From: DASUAS01 sp963809795 | Lineage (GTDB): Bacteria; Actinomycetota; Acidimicrobiia; IMCC26256; DASPTH01 | Direction of reading: 5' to 3' | Length of the DNA stretch: 64,000 nucleotides | Assembly (NCBI GenBank): GCA_963809795.1 | Contig: CAWELN010000005.1 | Span: 62,001-126,000 of the forward strand | In this document: positions 45,361 through 53,291 of the stretch, piece by piece | Layout: each line of letters starts with the position of its first letter | Position numbering within the stretch: the first letter of the stretch is position 1 | Notes under the pieces: generated by a model | Databases searched by the model: none | Seen by the model: the letters and a program-made list of their open reading frames with translations, nothing else | Told to the model about the DNA's origin: nothing | Program-made: the position numbers and the translations under genes

Positions 45361-46722
45361 ATGGACGACGGGCTACCGGTGACGGCCGTGGAGGCGTGGC
45401 TGCGGGAGTGCACCGGCGCCCGGTCGGTTGCGGTGCAGCGCCGGCCCGGAGGCGGTCGCCATCAGGCGTGGGACGTGACCCTCGCCGCGGCCGACGGCGC
45501 CACCGACCGGCGGTTCCTCCGCGCCGACGCCGTCCGTCCCGGCCCACACGAGTCGTACACGCTGTGGCGCGAGGCCGAGATCTACGCCGCGCTCGCGGGC
45601 GCCGGCCTGCCGGTGCCCGACATCCTCGCGGTGCACCCCGACCATCCGGCCGTGCTCATGGCGTACGCGCCCGGCGTGGCGCGCTTCGGCGGCCTCGACC
45701 AGGACGCGCAGGTGGCGATCCTCGACGAGCTGGTCGACGCGCTGGTGCGCATGCACCGCCTCGACGTCGCGACGCTCCCGTTGCCGACGCTCCTCCCCGC
45801 GCGGAGCGTCGCCGATCACGTGCGCGACGAGCTCGACGTGTGGGAGGGCCGCCTCGACCAGAGCGGCCGGGCGGAGCCCTTCCTGCGCGGCTGCTTCGCC
45901 TGGCTGCGGGCGCACGTCCCCGCCGTCGACGGCCCGCCGTCGCTGGTGCAGGGCGACACCGGCCCGGGCAACTTCCTCCACGACGGCGAGCACCTCACCG
46001 CGCTGCTCGACTTCGAGCTCGCCCACCTGGGCGACCCGATGGAGGACCTGGCGTGGATCGGCACCCGCAACGCGCAGGAGCCGGTGCCCGACTTCGACGC
46101 GCTGCTCGCTGCCTACGCACGCGCCGGCGGCGTGATCGACCGGGCCCGGATCCGCTACCACTTCGTGTTCGCCGAGCTCCGCATCGCGGTGCTCGCCATC
46201 GAGCGCGCCGGGCACGCCCCGTCGGCCGACGCCGACATCGGCAGCGGCCTCATCTACGGCACGCTGCACACCCGGCTCACCGCGGAAGCACTCGCCGCCG
46301 CCACCGGGACCCCGCTCCCCCCGGTGCCCGACGACCCGACCGTCGACAGCGAGGCCACCCCCTACTTCGACGCGGTGCTCGAACAGCTGCGCACCGTCGT
46401 GGTCCCCGCGATCGACGACCCGTTCGCGTCGCAACGGGCCAAGAGCACCGCGCGCGTGCTCAAGTACCTGCGTGAGGTCGAACGGTCGGGCGCGGCACCC
46501 CTCGTGTCCGAGCTCGACGAGCTCGAACGCGTCCTCGGGAGTCGACCGGCAACGGTCGACGACGGCCGCCGCCGGCTCGAGGAGGAGGTGGTCGCCGGGC
46601 GCGTCGACGCGGTCGGTCTGCTGCCGTACGCCTGGACGCGGGTGCAGTGGGAGCAACGACTGCGCGCCGGCGCGATGGGCGTGCTCGCCACCCGTCACCT
46701 TCCCGACCTCGCGGACGGCTGA
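45361..46722 (+). CDS. Phosphotransferase family protein (APH/ACAD10-like kinase)
   Basis: 453 residues, aminoglycoside phosphotransferase fold as in the acyl-CoA dehydrogenase 10/11 associated kinases. Nucleotide region RRPGGGRHQAWDVTL, catalytic loop SLVQGDTGPGNFLHDGEHLTALLDFELAHLGDPMEDLAWIG (HGD variant QGD, then DFE). The C-terminal about 130 residues form an extra helical domain (YFDAVLEQLRTVVVPAIDD). It may phosphorylate hydroxyacyl-CoA before oxidation. First gene of an operon; 15 nt to the acyl-CoA dehydrogenase. Confidence 0.88.
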   Translation: MDDGLPVTAVEAWLRECTGARSVAVQRRPGGGRHQAWDVTLAAADGATDRRFLRADAVRPGPHESYTLWREAEIYAALAGAGLPVPDILAVHPDHPAVLMAYAPGVARFGGLDQDAQVAILDELVDALVRMHRLDVATLPLPTLLPARSVADHVRDELDVWEGRLDQSGRAEPFLRGCFAWLRAHVPAVDGPPSLVQGDTGPGNFLHDGEHLTALLDFELAHLGDPMEDLAWIGTRNAQEPVPDFDALLAAYARAGGVIDRARIRYHFVFAELRIAVLAIERAGHAPSADADIGSGLIYGTLHTRLTAEALAAATGTPLPPVPDDPTVDSEATPYFDAVLEQLRTVVVPAIDDPFASQRAKSTARVLKYLREVERSGAAPLVSELDELERVLGSRPATVDDGRRRLEEEVVAGRVDAVGLLPYAWTRVQWEQRLRAGAMGVLATRHLPDLADG

Positions 46723-46737
46723 GTACGCTCCCGGCCG

Positions 46738-47847
46738 ATGAAGCCGCACGAAGAGTTGCGCGCCGTCCTCGACGAGATCGTTCCCCGTCACCACCAACGG
46801 TGGGGCGACTCCGGCGACTGGGCGGGCCTGCTCGAGTTCCAGCGGGACCTCGGTGCCCGAGGGTGGAGCGCGCCCGCATGGCCGGTCGAGCTCGGCGGCC
46901 GCGGCCTCGGCGTCGAGGACCAGATCGCGTGTGACGCCGAGTTCAGCCACGCGCGGGCGCCCCGGCGCATCGCGGTGTTCGGCGTCAAGAACGTCGGGCC
47001 CACCATCGCGGCCGCCGGGACGCCGGAGCAGAAGGAGCACCTGCCGCGGATCCTCACCGCCGACGAGGTGTGGTGCCAGGGCTTCAGCGAACCCGACGCG
47101 GGGAGCGACCTCGCCGGGCTCCGGTGCCGGGCCGTCCTCGAGGGCGACCACTTCGTGGTGAACGGCTCGAAGGTGTGGACGTCGATCGGGATGTGGGCCA
47201 CGCACTGCATGCTGCTCGTGCGCACCGACCCCGACGCGCCCGCCCACCGCGGCATCTCGGCGCTGCTCGTGCCCCTCGACACGCCCGGCATCACCCGTCG
47301 CCCGATCGTGCAGGCCACCGGCGACAGCGACTTCGCCGAGGTGGTCTACGAGGACGTCGTGGTCCCGAAGGACGCGTTGCTCGGGCCGCTCCACGGTGGA
47401 TGGGGCGTCACCATGGCCACGCTCGGCTACGAGCGCGCCGGGGTGATCGAGATCTCGGGCAACCTCATCGCCGAGATCGAGGGGTTCCTGCACGCGGCCG
47501 CGCGCGACGGCCGGCTGTCACGCGGCGACCGCGACCGTGGCGCCGCCATCTACACCCGGGCCCGGATCCTCGGGTGGTTGGGCGAGCGGTCGCTGCTCGA
47601 CGACGGCGGTGGTCCCAACGGGGGCGTCGCCGGGCTGATCAAGCTGGCGTGGTCGACCCTCGGTCAGTCGTTCGCGGAGTACGCGGCTGACGTCGACGGG
47701 TTGGCCGCGATCGCCGGCGACGACCTGCGCAACGGCCGCCGCCTGGTGGCCAGCCGGTCCAACACCATCGCCGGCGGCACCACCGAGGTGATGAAGAACA
47801 TCATCGGCGAGCGCTCCCTCGGGCTCCCCCGCGAGCCGAAGGGATGA
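46738..47847 (+). CDS. Acyl-CoA dehydrogenase
   Basis: 369 residues, FAD enzyme. WPVELGGRGLGVEDQI, WCQGFSEPDAGSDLAGLRCRA, VNGSKVWTSIGMWATHCMLLVRTD, ATLGYERAGVIEI, and the C-terminal SRSNTIAGGTTEVMKNIIGERSLGLPRE. The FadE-like catalytic glutamate region is not obvious in the canonical place, as in many actinobacterial heterotetrameric enzymes. Stop overlaps the next start (ATGA). Confidence 0.95.
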   Translation: MKPHEELRAVLDEIVPRHHQRWGDSGDWAGLLEFQRDLGARGWSAPAWPVELGGRGLGVEDQIACDAEFSHARAPRRIAVFGVKNVGPTIAAAGTPEQKEHLPRILTADEVWCQGFSEPDAGSDLAGLRCRAVLEGDHFVVNGSKVWTSIGMWATHCMLLVRTDPDAPAHRGISALLVPLDTPGITRRPIVQATGDSDFAEVVYEDVVVPKDALLGPLHGGWGVTMATLGYERAGVIEISGNLIAEIEGFLHAAARDGRLSRGDRDRGAAIYTRARILGWLGERSLLDDGGGPNGGVAGLIKLAWSTLGQSFAEYAADVDGLAAIAGDDLRNGRRLVASRSNTIAGGTTEVMKNIIGERSLGLPREPKG

Positions 47848-48719
47848 GTGTGATCGCCGGTGCGCCGGTCCCGTTCCGGACGATCGGTGTCGCCCCGCTG
47901 GCGCCGGCGCTCGGCGCGGAGATCACGGGAGTCGACCTGCAGCGGCCGATCATCGGGCAGCAGGCCGCCGACCTGCGGGAGGCGCTCACCCGCCACCTCG
48001 TCCTGTTCTTCCGTGAGCAGGACGTCACCGAGGAGCAGCAGCTCGCGGTCGCGTCGGTGTTCGGACCGCCCGTCTCGGCGAGCCTCGACCCCGCCGAGGA
48101 CCTGATGTTCGTGACCCTCGAGGACGGCCCCGACAGCCCACCGCAGTCGGACCGGTGGCACACCGACGTCCCCTTCGTGCCCGAGCCGCCCGACGTCGCG
48201 GTGTTGAGCATGCGCACCGCGCCGCCGCTCGGCGGCGACACGATGTGGGTCAGCCTCTACGGCGCGTACGACTCGCTCTCCCCGCCGATGCAGGAGGTCG
48301 TGCGCGACCTGGAGCTGGAGCTCGACCTCGGGCCCTCGGCCGACGCGATCGGCCGCCTGTACGGCGAGGAGGCACAGCGCGAGGCGGTGCGGCGCTTCGA
48401 ACCGGTGCGTCAGCCATTGGTGCGCGTGCATCCGGTGTCCGGCCGACCCGCGCTGTACCTCTGTGGTGCGTTCATGCGCGGCATCGCCGGCATGCACGCC
48501 GACGAGAGCGCCGCGTTGCTGGAGCTCCTCCGCGCCCCGCTCGAGGATCCGAATCTGCAGTGCCGGTGGCGATGGCACGAGCACGACGTCGCCATCTGGG
48601 ACGAACGCTGCACCAACCACCGAGGCCTCTCGGACCACTTCCCCGCCCGCCGCGTGGTGCGCCGCTGCCTCGCCGGTCGCGGCCGCCCGGTCGGACCGGC
48701 GGAGCCATCCGTCCCATGA
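47844..48719 (+). CDS. TauD/TfdA family 2-oxoglutarate dioxygenase
   Basis: 291 residues. LAPALGAEITGVDLQRPI start, iron ligands in RWHTDVPFVPEPP (HxD) and the distal histidine in WDERCTNHRGLSDHF, with the 2-OG arginine in PARRVVRRCLA. Hydroxylates or cleaves sulfonates, phenoxyacetates or similar; substrate unknown. Coupled by ATGA overlaps to genes on both sides. Confidence 0.93.
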   Translation: MSVIAGAPVPFRTIGVAPLAPALGAEITGVDLQRPIIGQQAADLREALTRHLVLFFREQDVTEEQQLAVASVFGPPVSASLDPAEDLMFVTLEDGPDSPPQSDRWHTDVPFVPEPPDVAVLSMRTAPPLGGDTMWVSLYGAYDSLSPPMQEVVRDLELELDLGPSADAIGRLYGEEAQREAVRRFEPVRQPLVRVHPVSGRPALYLCGAFMRGIAGMHADESAALLELLRAPLEDPNLQCRWRWHEHDVAIWDERCTNHRGLSDHFPARRVVRRCLAGRGRPVGPAEPSVP

Positions 48720-49135
48720 CCCTCGGCGAGTTCCCCACCTGGCTTCCCGTCGGGTCCGCGGCGGCCGAGCCGGTCGACGTGTTCGGCCTCCTGCCTGCCG
48801 GCGAGGAGCAGCTTCGGCACCTCGCCGCCTCGCTGTGGAGCGCGGACGTCGACCGCGCCACGCTCGAGTTGTGTCGCGATCGCATCGACGCGCTGATCGC
48901 CGGCACCGCTCGTCCGCCGGCGCCCGACCGGCCGACCGCCGCCCAGCGCGCGGCCGCCGACTTCGCCGAGCAGTTCGTGCTCGATCCCCACGGTTGCACC
49001 GACGAACAGATGCAGGCGCTCCAGGAGCACTTCACCCCGGCCCAACTCGCCACCCTGACCACCGCCATCGCGGTCTTCGACGCGCTCGCGCGGGTCCGCG
49101 CCGTGCTCGCACCACCCCAGGAGGAAGCCCCATGA
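48716..49135 (+). CDS. Carboxymuconolactone decarboxylase (CMD)-like protein without CxxC
   Basis: 139 residues: FGLLPAGEEQLRHLAASLWSADVDRATLELCRDRIDALIAG, then RAAADFAEQFVLDPHGCTDEQMQALQEHFTPAQLATLTTAIAVFDALARVR, the helical CMD core. The usual redox CxxC on the active-site helix is missing (LELCRDRI keeps one Cys). Both neighbours overlap it by ATGA. It probably pairs with the next protein, a redox-active CMD paralogue. Confidence 0.75.
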   Translation: MTLGEFPTWLPVGSAAAEPVDVFGLLPAGEEQLRHLAASLWSADVDRATLELCRDRIDALIAGTARPPAPDRPTAAQRAAADFAEQFVLDPHGCTDEQMQALQEHFTPAQLATLTTAIAVFDALARVRAVLAPPQEEAP

Positions 49136-49641
49136 GGATCGAACCGCCCGCCGGTGGCCAGAGCATCTTCGACCACCAGCCGGAGCTCTTCGCGTCGTTC
49201 AACCGGCTCTACGGCACGTTGTGGACGCTCGGCGCGCTCGAGCAACCGGTGAAGGAGACGGCGCGGATCCGCAACGCACGGCTGGTCGACTGCGGCCTCT
49301 GAAGGAACCTCCGCTTCGCAGGTGCGAAGCAGCAGGGACTCGACGAGAACACCATCGAGCGGATCGAGGGCCCCGATGACGTGGCCCGGCTCCCCCGCCG
49401 CCTGCGACTCGCGGTGTCGACGGCCGACGCCGTGGTCACCGATCCCGCGGGCACGCCCGAGGCGCTCCGGCGCGAGCTGCTGGAGGAGTTCACGCCGGGG
49501 GAGATCGTGGAGCTCGTGCTCACGACGGCCCTGGCGTCGGCGTTTTCGCGGGCGGCGATCGCGTGGGGCCCTCCGGAGGCGATGCCGACGCTCGAGGTGC
49601 CGACCCCGACGCCGGATCCCGCCCAACGCTACGAAGGCTGA
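49132..49641 (+). CDS. CMD/AhpD-like selenoprotein with in-frame UGA (CxxU)
   Basis: 169 residues if the TGA at 49300-49302 is read as selenocysteine 57. Before it: IFDHQPELFASFNRLYGTLWTLG and RIRNARLVDCGL; after it: RNLRFAGAKQQGLDENTIERI and the CMD tail LTTALASAFSRAAIAWG. In Cys relatives this segment reads DCGxC-N-RF, so the UGA replaces the second cysteine of CxxC (C54-G-L-U57). The frame stays open for 112 codons beyond. A hairpin follows at 49313-49330. Starts by ATGA overlap with the preceding CMD gene and ends overlapping the convergent ligase by 13 nt. Read conventionally it would be a 56-residue fragment. Thiol-selenol redox role inferred. Confidence 0.85.
49303..49336 (+). promoter_or_regulatory. 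Candidate bacterial SECIS element
   Basis: After TGA, 10 nt (AGGAACCTCC) lead to GCTTCGC-AGGT-GCGAAGC (49313-49330), a perfect 7-bp stem with AGGT loop; CCT/AGG can add three lower pairs to 49336. The loop lies 18-21 nt after UGA and has G at its second place, within the known bSECIS rules, and AGGT matches the start of the E. coli fdhF loop AGGUCU. Confidence 0.8.
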
Positions 49642-51173
49642 CCGGCGTACTCGTCGCGCAGCGTGCGCTTGGAGAGCTTGCCGGCGTCGGTGCGCGGGAG
49701 CGACGCCCGGAACTCGACCCGGCGGGGGCACTTGTACTTCGCCAGCTGCGCTCGGCAGTGCGCGAGCAGCTCGTCGGCGAGCGCGTCGTCGGGCGCGCGA
49801 CCGTCGACCGGTTGCACGACCGCGACGATCGTCTCGCCCCATTCGGCGTCGGGCAGCCCGATGACCGCGACGTCGCCGACCGCCGGGTGCGTCGCCAGCA
49901 CCGCTTCGACCTCCTGGGGGTACACGTTCACACCGCCGGTGATGATCATGTCCTTGGCGCGGTCGCAGATGAAGAGATAGCCGTCGTCGTCGACGAATCC
50001 GACGTCGCCGATGGTGAAGAGCCGCCCGCGGTACGCGGCGCGCGTCGTCTCCGCGTCGCCGACGTACTCGAACGACGGCGCGTCGGACCCGTAGTAGATC
50101 CCACCGATCTCCCCCGGCCCCAGCTCGCGACCGTCGTCGTCGAGGATGGCCAGGCGGGTGCCCCGGATCGCGCGTCCGACGGTGCCGGGCTTCTCCAACC
50201 ACCGGTGCGGCTTGGCGATCGTCGCCGGACCCTCCATGCCGCCGTAGGTCTCCCAGATCACCGGGCCCCACCACTCCATCATCCGGCGCTTCACCTCGAG
50301 CGGGCACGGCGCCGCCGAATGCACGACCGCATGCAGGCTCGAGACGTCGGCGCGTGCCCGCACCCCCTCCGGCAGCTGCAACAGCCGATGGAACTGCGTC
50401 GGCACCATGTACGCCGAGAACACGCGGTGCTCCTCGACGAGGCGCAGGGCCTCCGCGGGGTCGAAGCGGTGCATGATCACGAGCCCGTGCCCCACGTTGA
50501 GCGCGCCGGCCCAGTAGGCGTGGCTGCCGCCGTGGTACATGGCGGTCGACACGAGGTGCGGCCCGCCGAAGGGCACGAAGTCGAAGGCGCGGCCGAAGGT
50601 GGCGGCGTCGTTCGCCACCTGCGCGGGGTCGCCCTCCGGTTGCGGCCGGCGGATGCCCTTCGGCCGGCCGGTGGTCCCCGACGTGTAGACGAACAACGAC
50701 CCCGGCGTGCGCTCGGCCGGTGTCGTCGTCGGGTACGGCGCCCGCGCGTCCGCGAGCGGCTCGAACCGCTCGACGGCTCCGGTGGCGAACGCGGCCTTCA
50801 GCGTGCCGACGTCGACCGTCGCCACCTGTGCCGCGTAGCGCTCGTCGGTCACCAGGACGGACGCGTCGGAGTGCCGGACGATCGTGGCGATCTCGGACTC
50901 GGTGAGCAAGGTGTTGAGCGGGATGAAGTACCAGCCCGCCTCGTGGCACGCCAGCGACCACTCGACCAGCCCGATGCCGTTGGGCAGGAGCGCGGCGACG
51001 GCGTCACCGGGTTGCACACCGCGGTCGCGGAGCAGGTGCACGAGCTGGTGTGCGCGCCCGGCGAGCGCGGCGTAGGTGCACTCACCCTCGGGCGACGCCA
51101 CGATGGCCGGCCGGTCGGGCTGGTCCTCGGCGATCCACCAGAAGCCGAGGCGCTGGTCCCACACCGACGCCAT
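49629..51173 (-). CDS. Acyl-CoA synthetase (AMP-dependent ligase, FadD family)
   Basis: 514 residues activating a carboxylic acid to its CoA thioester. A3 motif LFVYTSGTTGRPKGIRRP, YGGMEG region, A8 GRLFTIGDVGFVDDDGYLFICDRAKDMIITGGVNVYPQEVE, and the catalytic lysine in SLPRTDAGKLSKRTL. Start ATG 51173 overlaps the enoyl-CoA hydratase stop (TGATG). Its TAG stop overlaps the 3' end of the convergent selenoprotein gene. Confidence 0.95.
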   Translation of the reverse strand: MASVWDQRLGFWWIAEDQPDRPAIVASPEGECTYAALAGRAHQLVHLLRDRGVQPGDAVAALLPNGIGLVEWSLACHEAGWYFIPLNTLLTESEIATIVRHSDASVLVTDERYAAQVATVDVGTLKAAFATGAVERFEPLADARAPYPTTTPAERTPGSLFVYTSGTTGRPKGIRRPQPEGDPAQVANDAATFGRAFDFVPFGGPHLVSTAMYHGGSHAYWAGALNVGHGLVIMHRFDPAEALRLVEEHRVFSAYMVPTQFHRLLQLPEGVRARADVSSLHAVVHSAAPCPLEVKRRMMEWWGPVIWETYGGMEGPATIAKPHRWLEKPGTVGRAIRGTRLAILDDDGRELGPGEIGGIYYGSDAPSFEYVGDAETTRAAYRGRLFTIGDVGFVDDDGYLFICDRAKDMIITGGVNVYPQEVEAVLATHPAVGDVAVIGLPDAEWGETIVAVVQPVDGRAPDDALADELLAHCRAQLAKYKCPRRVEFRASLPRTDAGKLSKRTLRDEYAGQPS

Positions 51174-51952
51174 CAGCGGAAGCGGGGCGTGCGCTTCGGG
51201 GCCACGCCGGGCTTCTCCCCCGGCGGCGGGTTCCCGACGTGGGTGTAGATGATCCCCGTCTGCAAGGCGGCCGAGCGGGTGGCGTCGAGCGATTCCCAGA
51301 TCGCCCGCACCGTGCCCTGGATGGCCTCGGGGCGACGCGCCGCGATCTCGGCCGCCAGCTCGTGGGCGCGCGACCAGAGCTCCTCGCGCGGCACGATCTC
51401 GGTGACGATGCCGAGTCGCAACGCGGTTGCCGCGGTGAGACGTTCCTCGTTCCCGAGCAGCGCCCAGCGCAGGACGTCGCCGAGCGGGACGTTGCGGTGC
51501 AGCATCCCGATGGGCTCGAGCACCGAGGTGACGCCGCGCGACGCGTGCGGATCGAAGAAGGTCGCGTCCTCCGAGCAGATGATGATGTCGGACTCGTTCA
51601 CGAAGTACTGGCCGCCGCCCGCGCACATGCCCTGCACCGCGGCGACGACGGGCTTCCAGCACTTGTGGGCCTTGGGCCCCACCAGGAACCCGGGGTCGGC
51701 CTGGTTCCAGATGTTGAGGTGGTACCACCACACGCCCTCGGTCACGTCGATGCCGGTGCAGAAGGCGCGGTCGCCCGCGGCGCGCAGCACCACCGCGTGG
51801 ATGTCGTCGGTGTCGCGCACGGTGCGCCACACGTCGACGACCTCCGCGGCCATCGTCTGGTTGAACGAGTTGAGGGTCTCGGGTCGGTTCAGCGTGACGG
51901 TGGCGACGTGGTCGTCACCGACCTCGAAGATGATCGTGGAGTAGTCGCCCAC
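51173..51952 (-). CDS. Enoyl-CoA hydratase/isomerase family protein
   Basis: 259-residue crotonase. VATVTLNRPETLNSFNQTM, DRAFCTGIDVTEGVWW (oxyanion site 1), VQGMCAGGGQYFVNESDIIIC (site 2) and the catalytic region HASRGVTSVLEPIGML. The C-terminus (TGIIYTHVGNPPPGEKPGV) is typical of actinobacterial relatives in aromatic or steroid catabolism. First gene of the pair with the acyl-CoA ligase; motif site B lies 43 bp upstream of its GTG start. Confidence 0.94.
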   Translation of the reverse strand: MGDYSTIIFEVGDDHVATVTLNRPETLNSFNQTMAAEVVDVWRTVRDTDDIHAVVLRAAGDRAFCTGIDVTEGVWWYHLNIWNQADPGFLVGPKAHKCWKPVVAAVQGMCAGGGQYFVNESDIIICSEDATFFDPHASRGVTSVLEPIGMLHRNVPLGDVLRWALLGNEERLTAATALRLGIVTEIVPREELWSRAHELAAEIAARRPEAIQGTVRAIWESLDATRSAALQTGIIYTHVGNPPPGEKPGVAPKRTPRFR

Positions 51953-51994
51953 CTCTCGTCCTCCGCTGGTCCTCTGCGCCGACGTCCCGGGCCC

Positions 51995-52015
51995 GGAAAA
52001 GAGGTTACCGATTTC
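51995..52015. promoter_or_regulatory. Operator-like motif, site B
   Basis: GGAAAAGAGGTTACCGATTT plus C, upstream of the enoyl-CoA hydratase/acyl-CoA ligase operon. Similar to site A (17/21) and site C (about 14/21). GGTTACC forms the palindromic centre with GAAA...TTTC ends. Confidence 0.6.
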
Positions 52016-52033
52016 TCCAAGCGCCCGCCAGGC

Positions 52034-52876
52034 TCAGCCCGGCGGGCGGTGGTACTCGGGCGGGCGGCGCTCCCGCCAGGCGCGGACCGCCTCACGGTGG
52101 TCGTCGGTGCCACCCGAAGCGACCATGCGCCCGGTCTCGCGCGGCAGCGCCTCGGCCAGCGACAGGTGCAGCGCGTCGTGCACGTTGGCCTTCATGCCCG
52201 TGAACGCGTCCGTGGGCCCGGATGCAAGCTCGTGCGCCCACGCCATCCAGGCGTCGGCGAACCCGGCGTCGGGCACGACGCGGTTCACCAGCCCGAGCGC
52301 GTGCGCGTCGCGCGCGTCGAGCGCCGCGTTCGACACGAGCAGCTCCAGCGCGCGCGACGGCCCGAGCAACCGGGTGAGGAACCACGCGCCACCGAAGTCT
52401 CCCGAGAACGCGAGGCGGGCCCAACCGGTGACGAGCCGAGCCGACTCGGCGGCGATGCGGAAGTCGCAGGCCAGCGCCAGCGCCATGCCGGCGCCGACTG
52501 CAGGGCCGTTGACCGCGGCGACGGTGAGCTTCGGGTGCTCGTGCAGCGCCTGCGCCAGCTGCGCGTCGGCGAGCAGCGCGGCCGCGCGCGCGTCGACGTC
52601 GAGCGCCGCCCGTTCGGCGACGTCGCCCTTCACGTCGCCGCCGGCACAGAACGCGGTTCCCGCCCCGGTCATCACGATGCAACCGATGTCGTCGCGCACG
52701 GCGAACTCGTCGAGCGCGCGCGTGATCGGCGCGCGCATCTCGGGGTGCAGCGCGTTCCGCCGCTCGGGCCGGTCGAGCGTGATCACCGCGACCCGACCGT
52801 GCAGTGCGACGCGGACGACGTCGGTCCCGGTGGGCCAGTCGATCGCCACGGCTACCGTCTCCCGCTCGATCGTCAC
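52034..52876 (-). CDS. Enoyl-CoA hydratase/isomerase family protein (second)
   Basis: 280-residue crotonase. VAVITLDRPERRNALHPEMR, GAGTAFCAGGDVKGD, VNGPAVGAGMALALACDFRIAAESARL, and SGDFGGAWFLTRLLGPSRALELL with the second catalytic site altered (SGDFGG rather than PEVGL). C-terminal EAVRAWRERRPPEYHRPPG. The GTG at 52876 was chosen; an internal GTG could also serve. The gap to the next gene upstream on this strand carries only fragments. Confidence 0.92.
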   Translation of the reverse strand: MTIERETVAVAIDWPTGTDVVRVALHGRVAVITLDRPERRNALHPEMRAPITRALDEFAVRDDIGCIVMTGAGTAFCAGGDVKGDVAERAALDVDARAAALLADAQLAQALHEHPKLTVAAVNGPAVGAGMALALACDFRIAAESARLVTGWARLAFSGDFGGAWFLTRLLGPSRALELLVSNAALDARDAHALGLVNRVVPDAGFADAWMAWAHELASGPTDAFTGMKANVHDALHLSLAEALPRETGRMVASGGTDDHREAVRAWRERRPPEYHRPPG

Positions 52877-53291
52877 CCGGTCGATCGTGGCACAGTGCCC
52901 CAAAACTCCGCAACGAGCGGTCAGGCCGGTGCCGCCGCGGTCGCCGCGTGCAGGCGCCCGAGCAGGTCGAACGCGTTGTCGAGGCGTGCCGCTCAGAGCA
53001 TCACCGTCTCGGCCTCGAGGTCGGCGGTCGGTCCGGACGGGTCGCGGCCCGTACCGAGCTCGCGGAACCAGGCGTGGAAGCCGTCGAGCAGGCTCTCGTC
53101 GACCGGCCGCGCGAGCAGCGCCGCGCACATGCGGCGGGACTCGCGGCGCGGGACCGCGGTGCCTCCACTGCCGTCACCCCGCCATCTCCCATCCGCTGAC
53201 GGGACAACGTTGGCAGGCGGTGCCAGGATGCCCGGACACGATGCCCGGCACCGACCGACTGGGCCAAGCGCCGGACCGGGGGGTACGGGCC
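52877..53291. other. Intergenic region with a broken minus-strand reading frame
   Basis: 415 bp between the second hydratase and the solute-binding protein. On the minus strand a frame from ATG 53130 reads MCAALLARPVDESLLDGFHAWFREL, stops at 52993 (ending AETVML), and resumes in the same frame as AARLDNAFDLLGRLHAAT to a stop at 52921. This may be the eroded tail of a lost gene. I do not recognise its family, and no cysteine motif or hairpin accompanies the internal TGA. Confidence 0.35.

Noticed and set aside
52921..53130. A second selenocysteine UGA at 52993 in the minus-strand fragment
   Set aside because: No cysteine motif around it, no suitable hairpin noted, and the fragment matches no known family; erosion is more likely.
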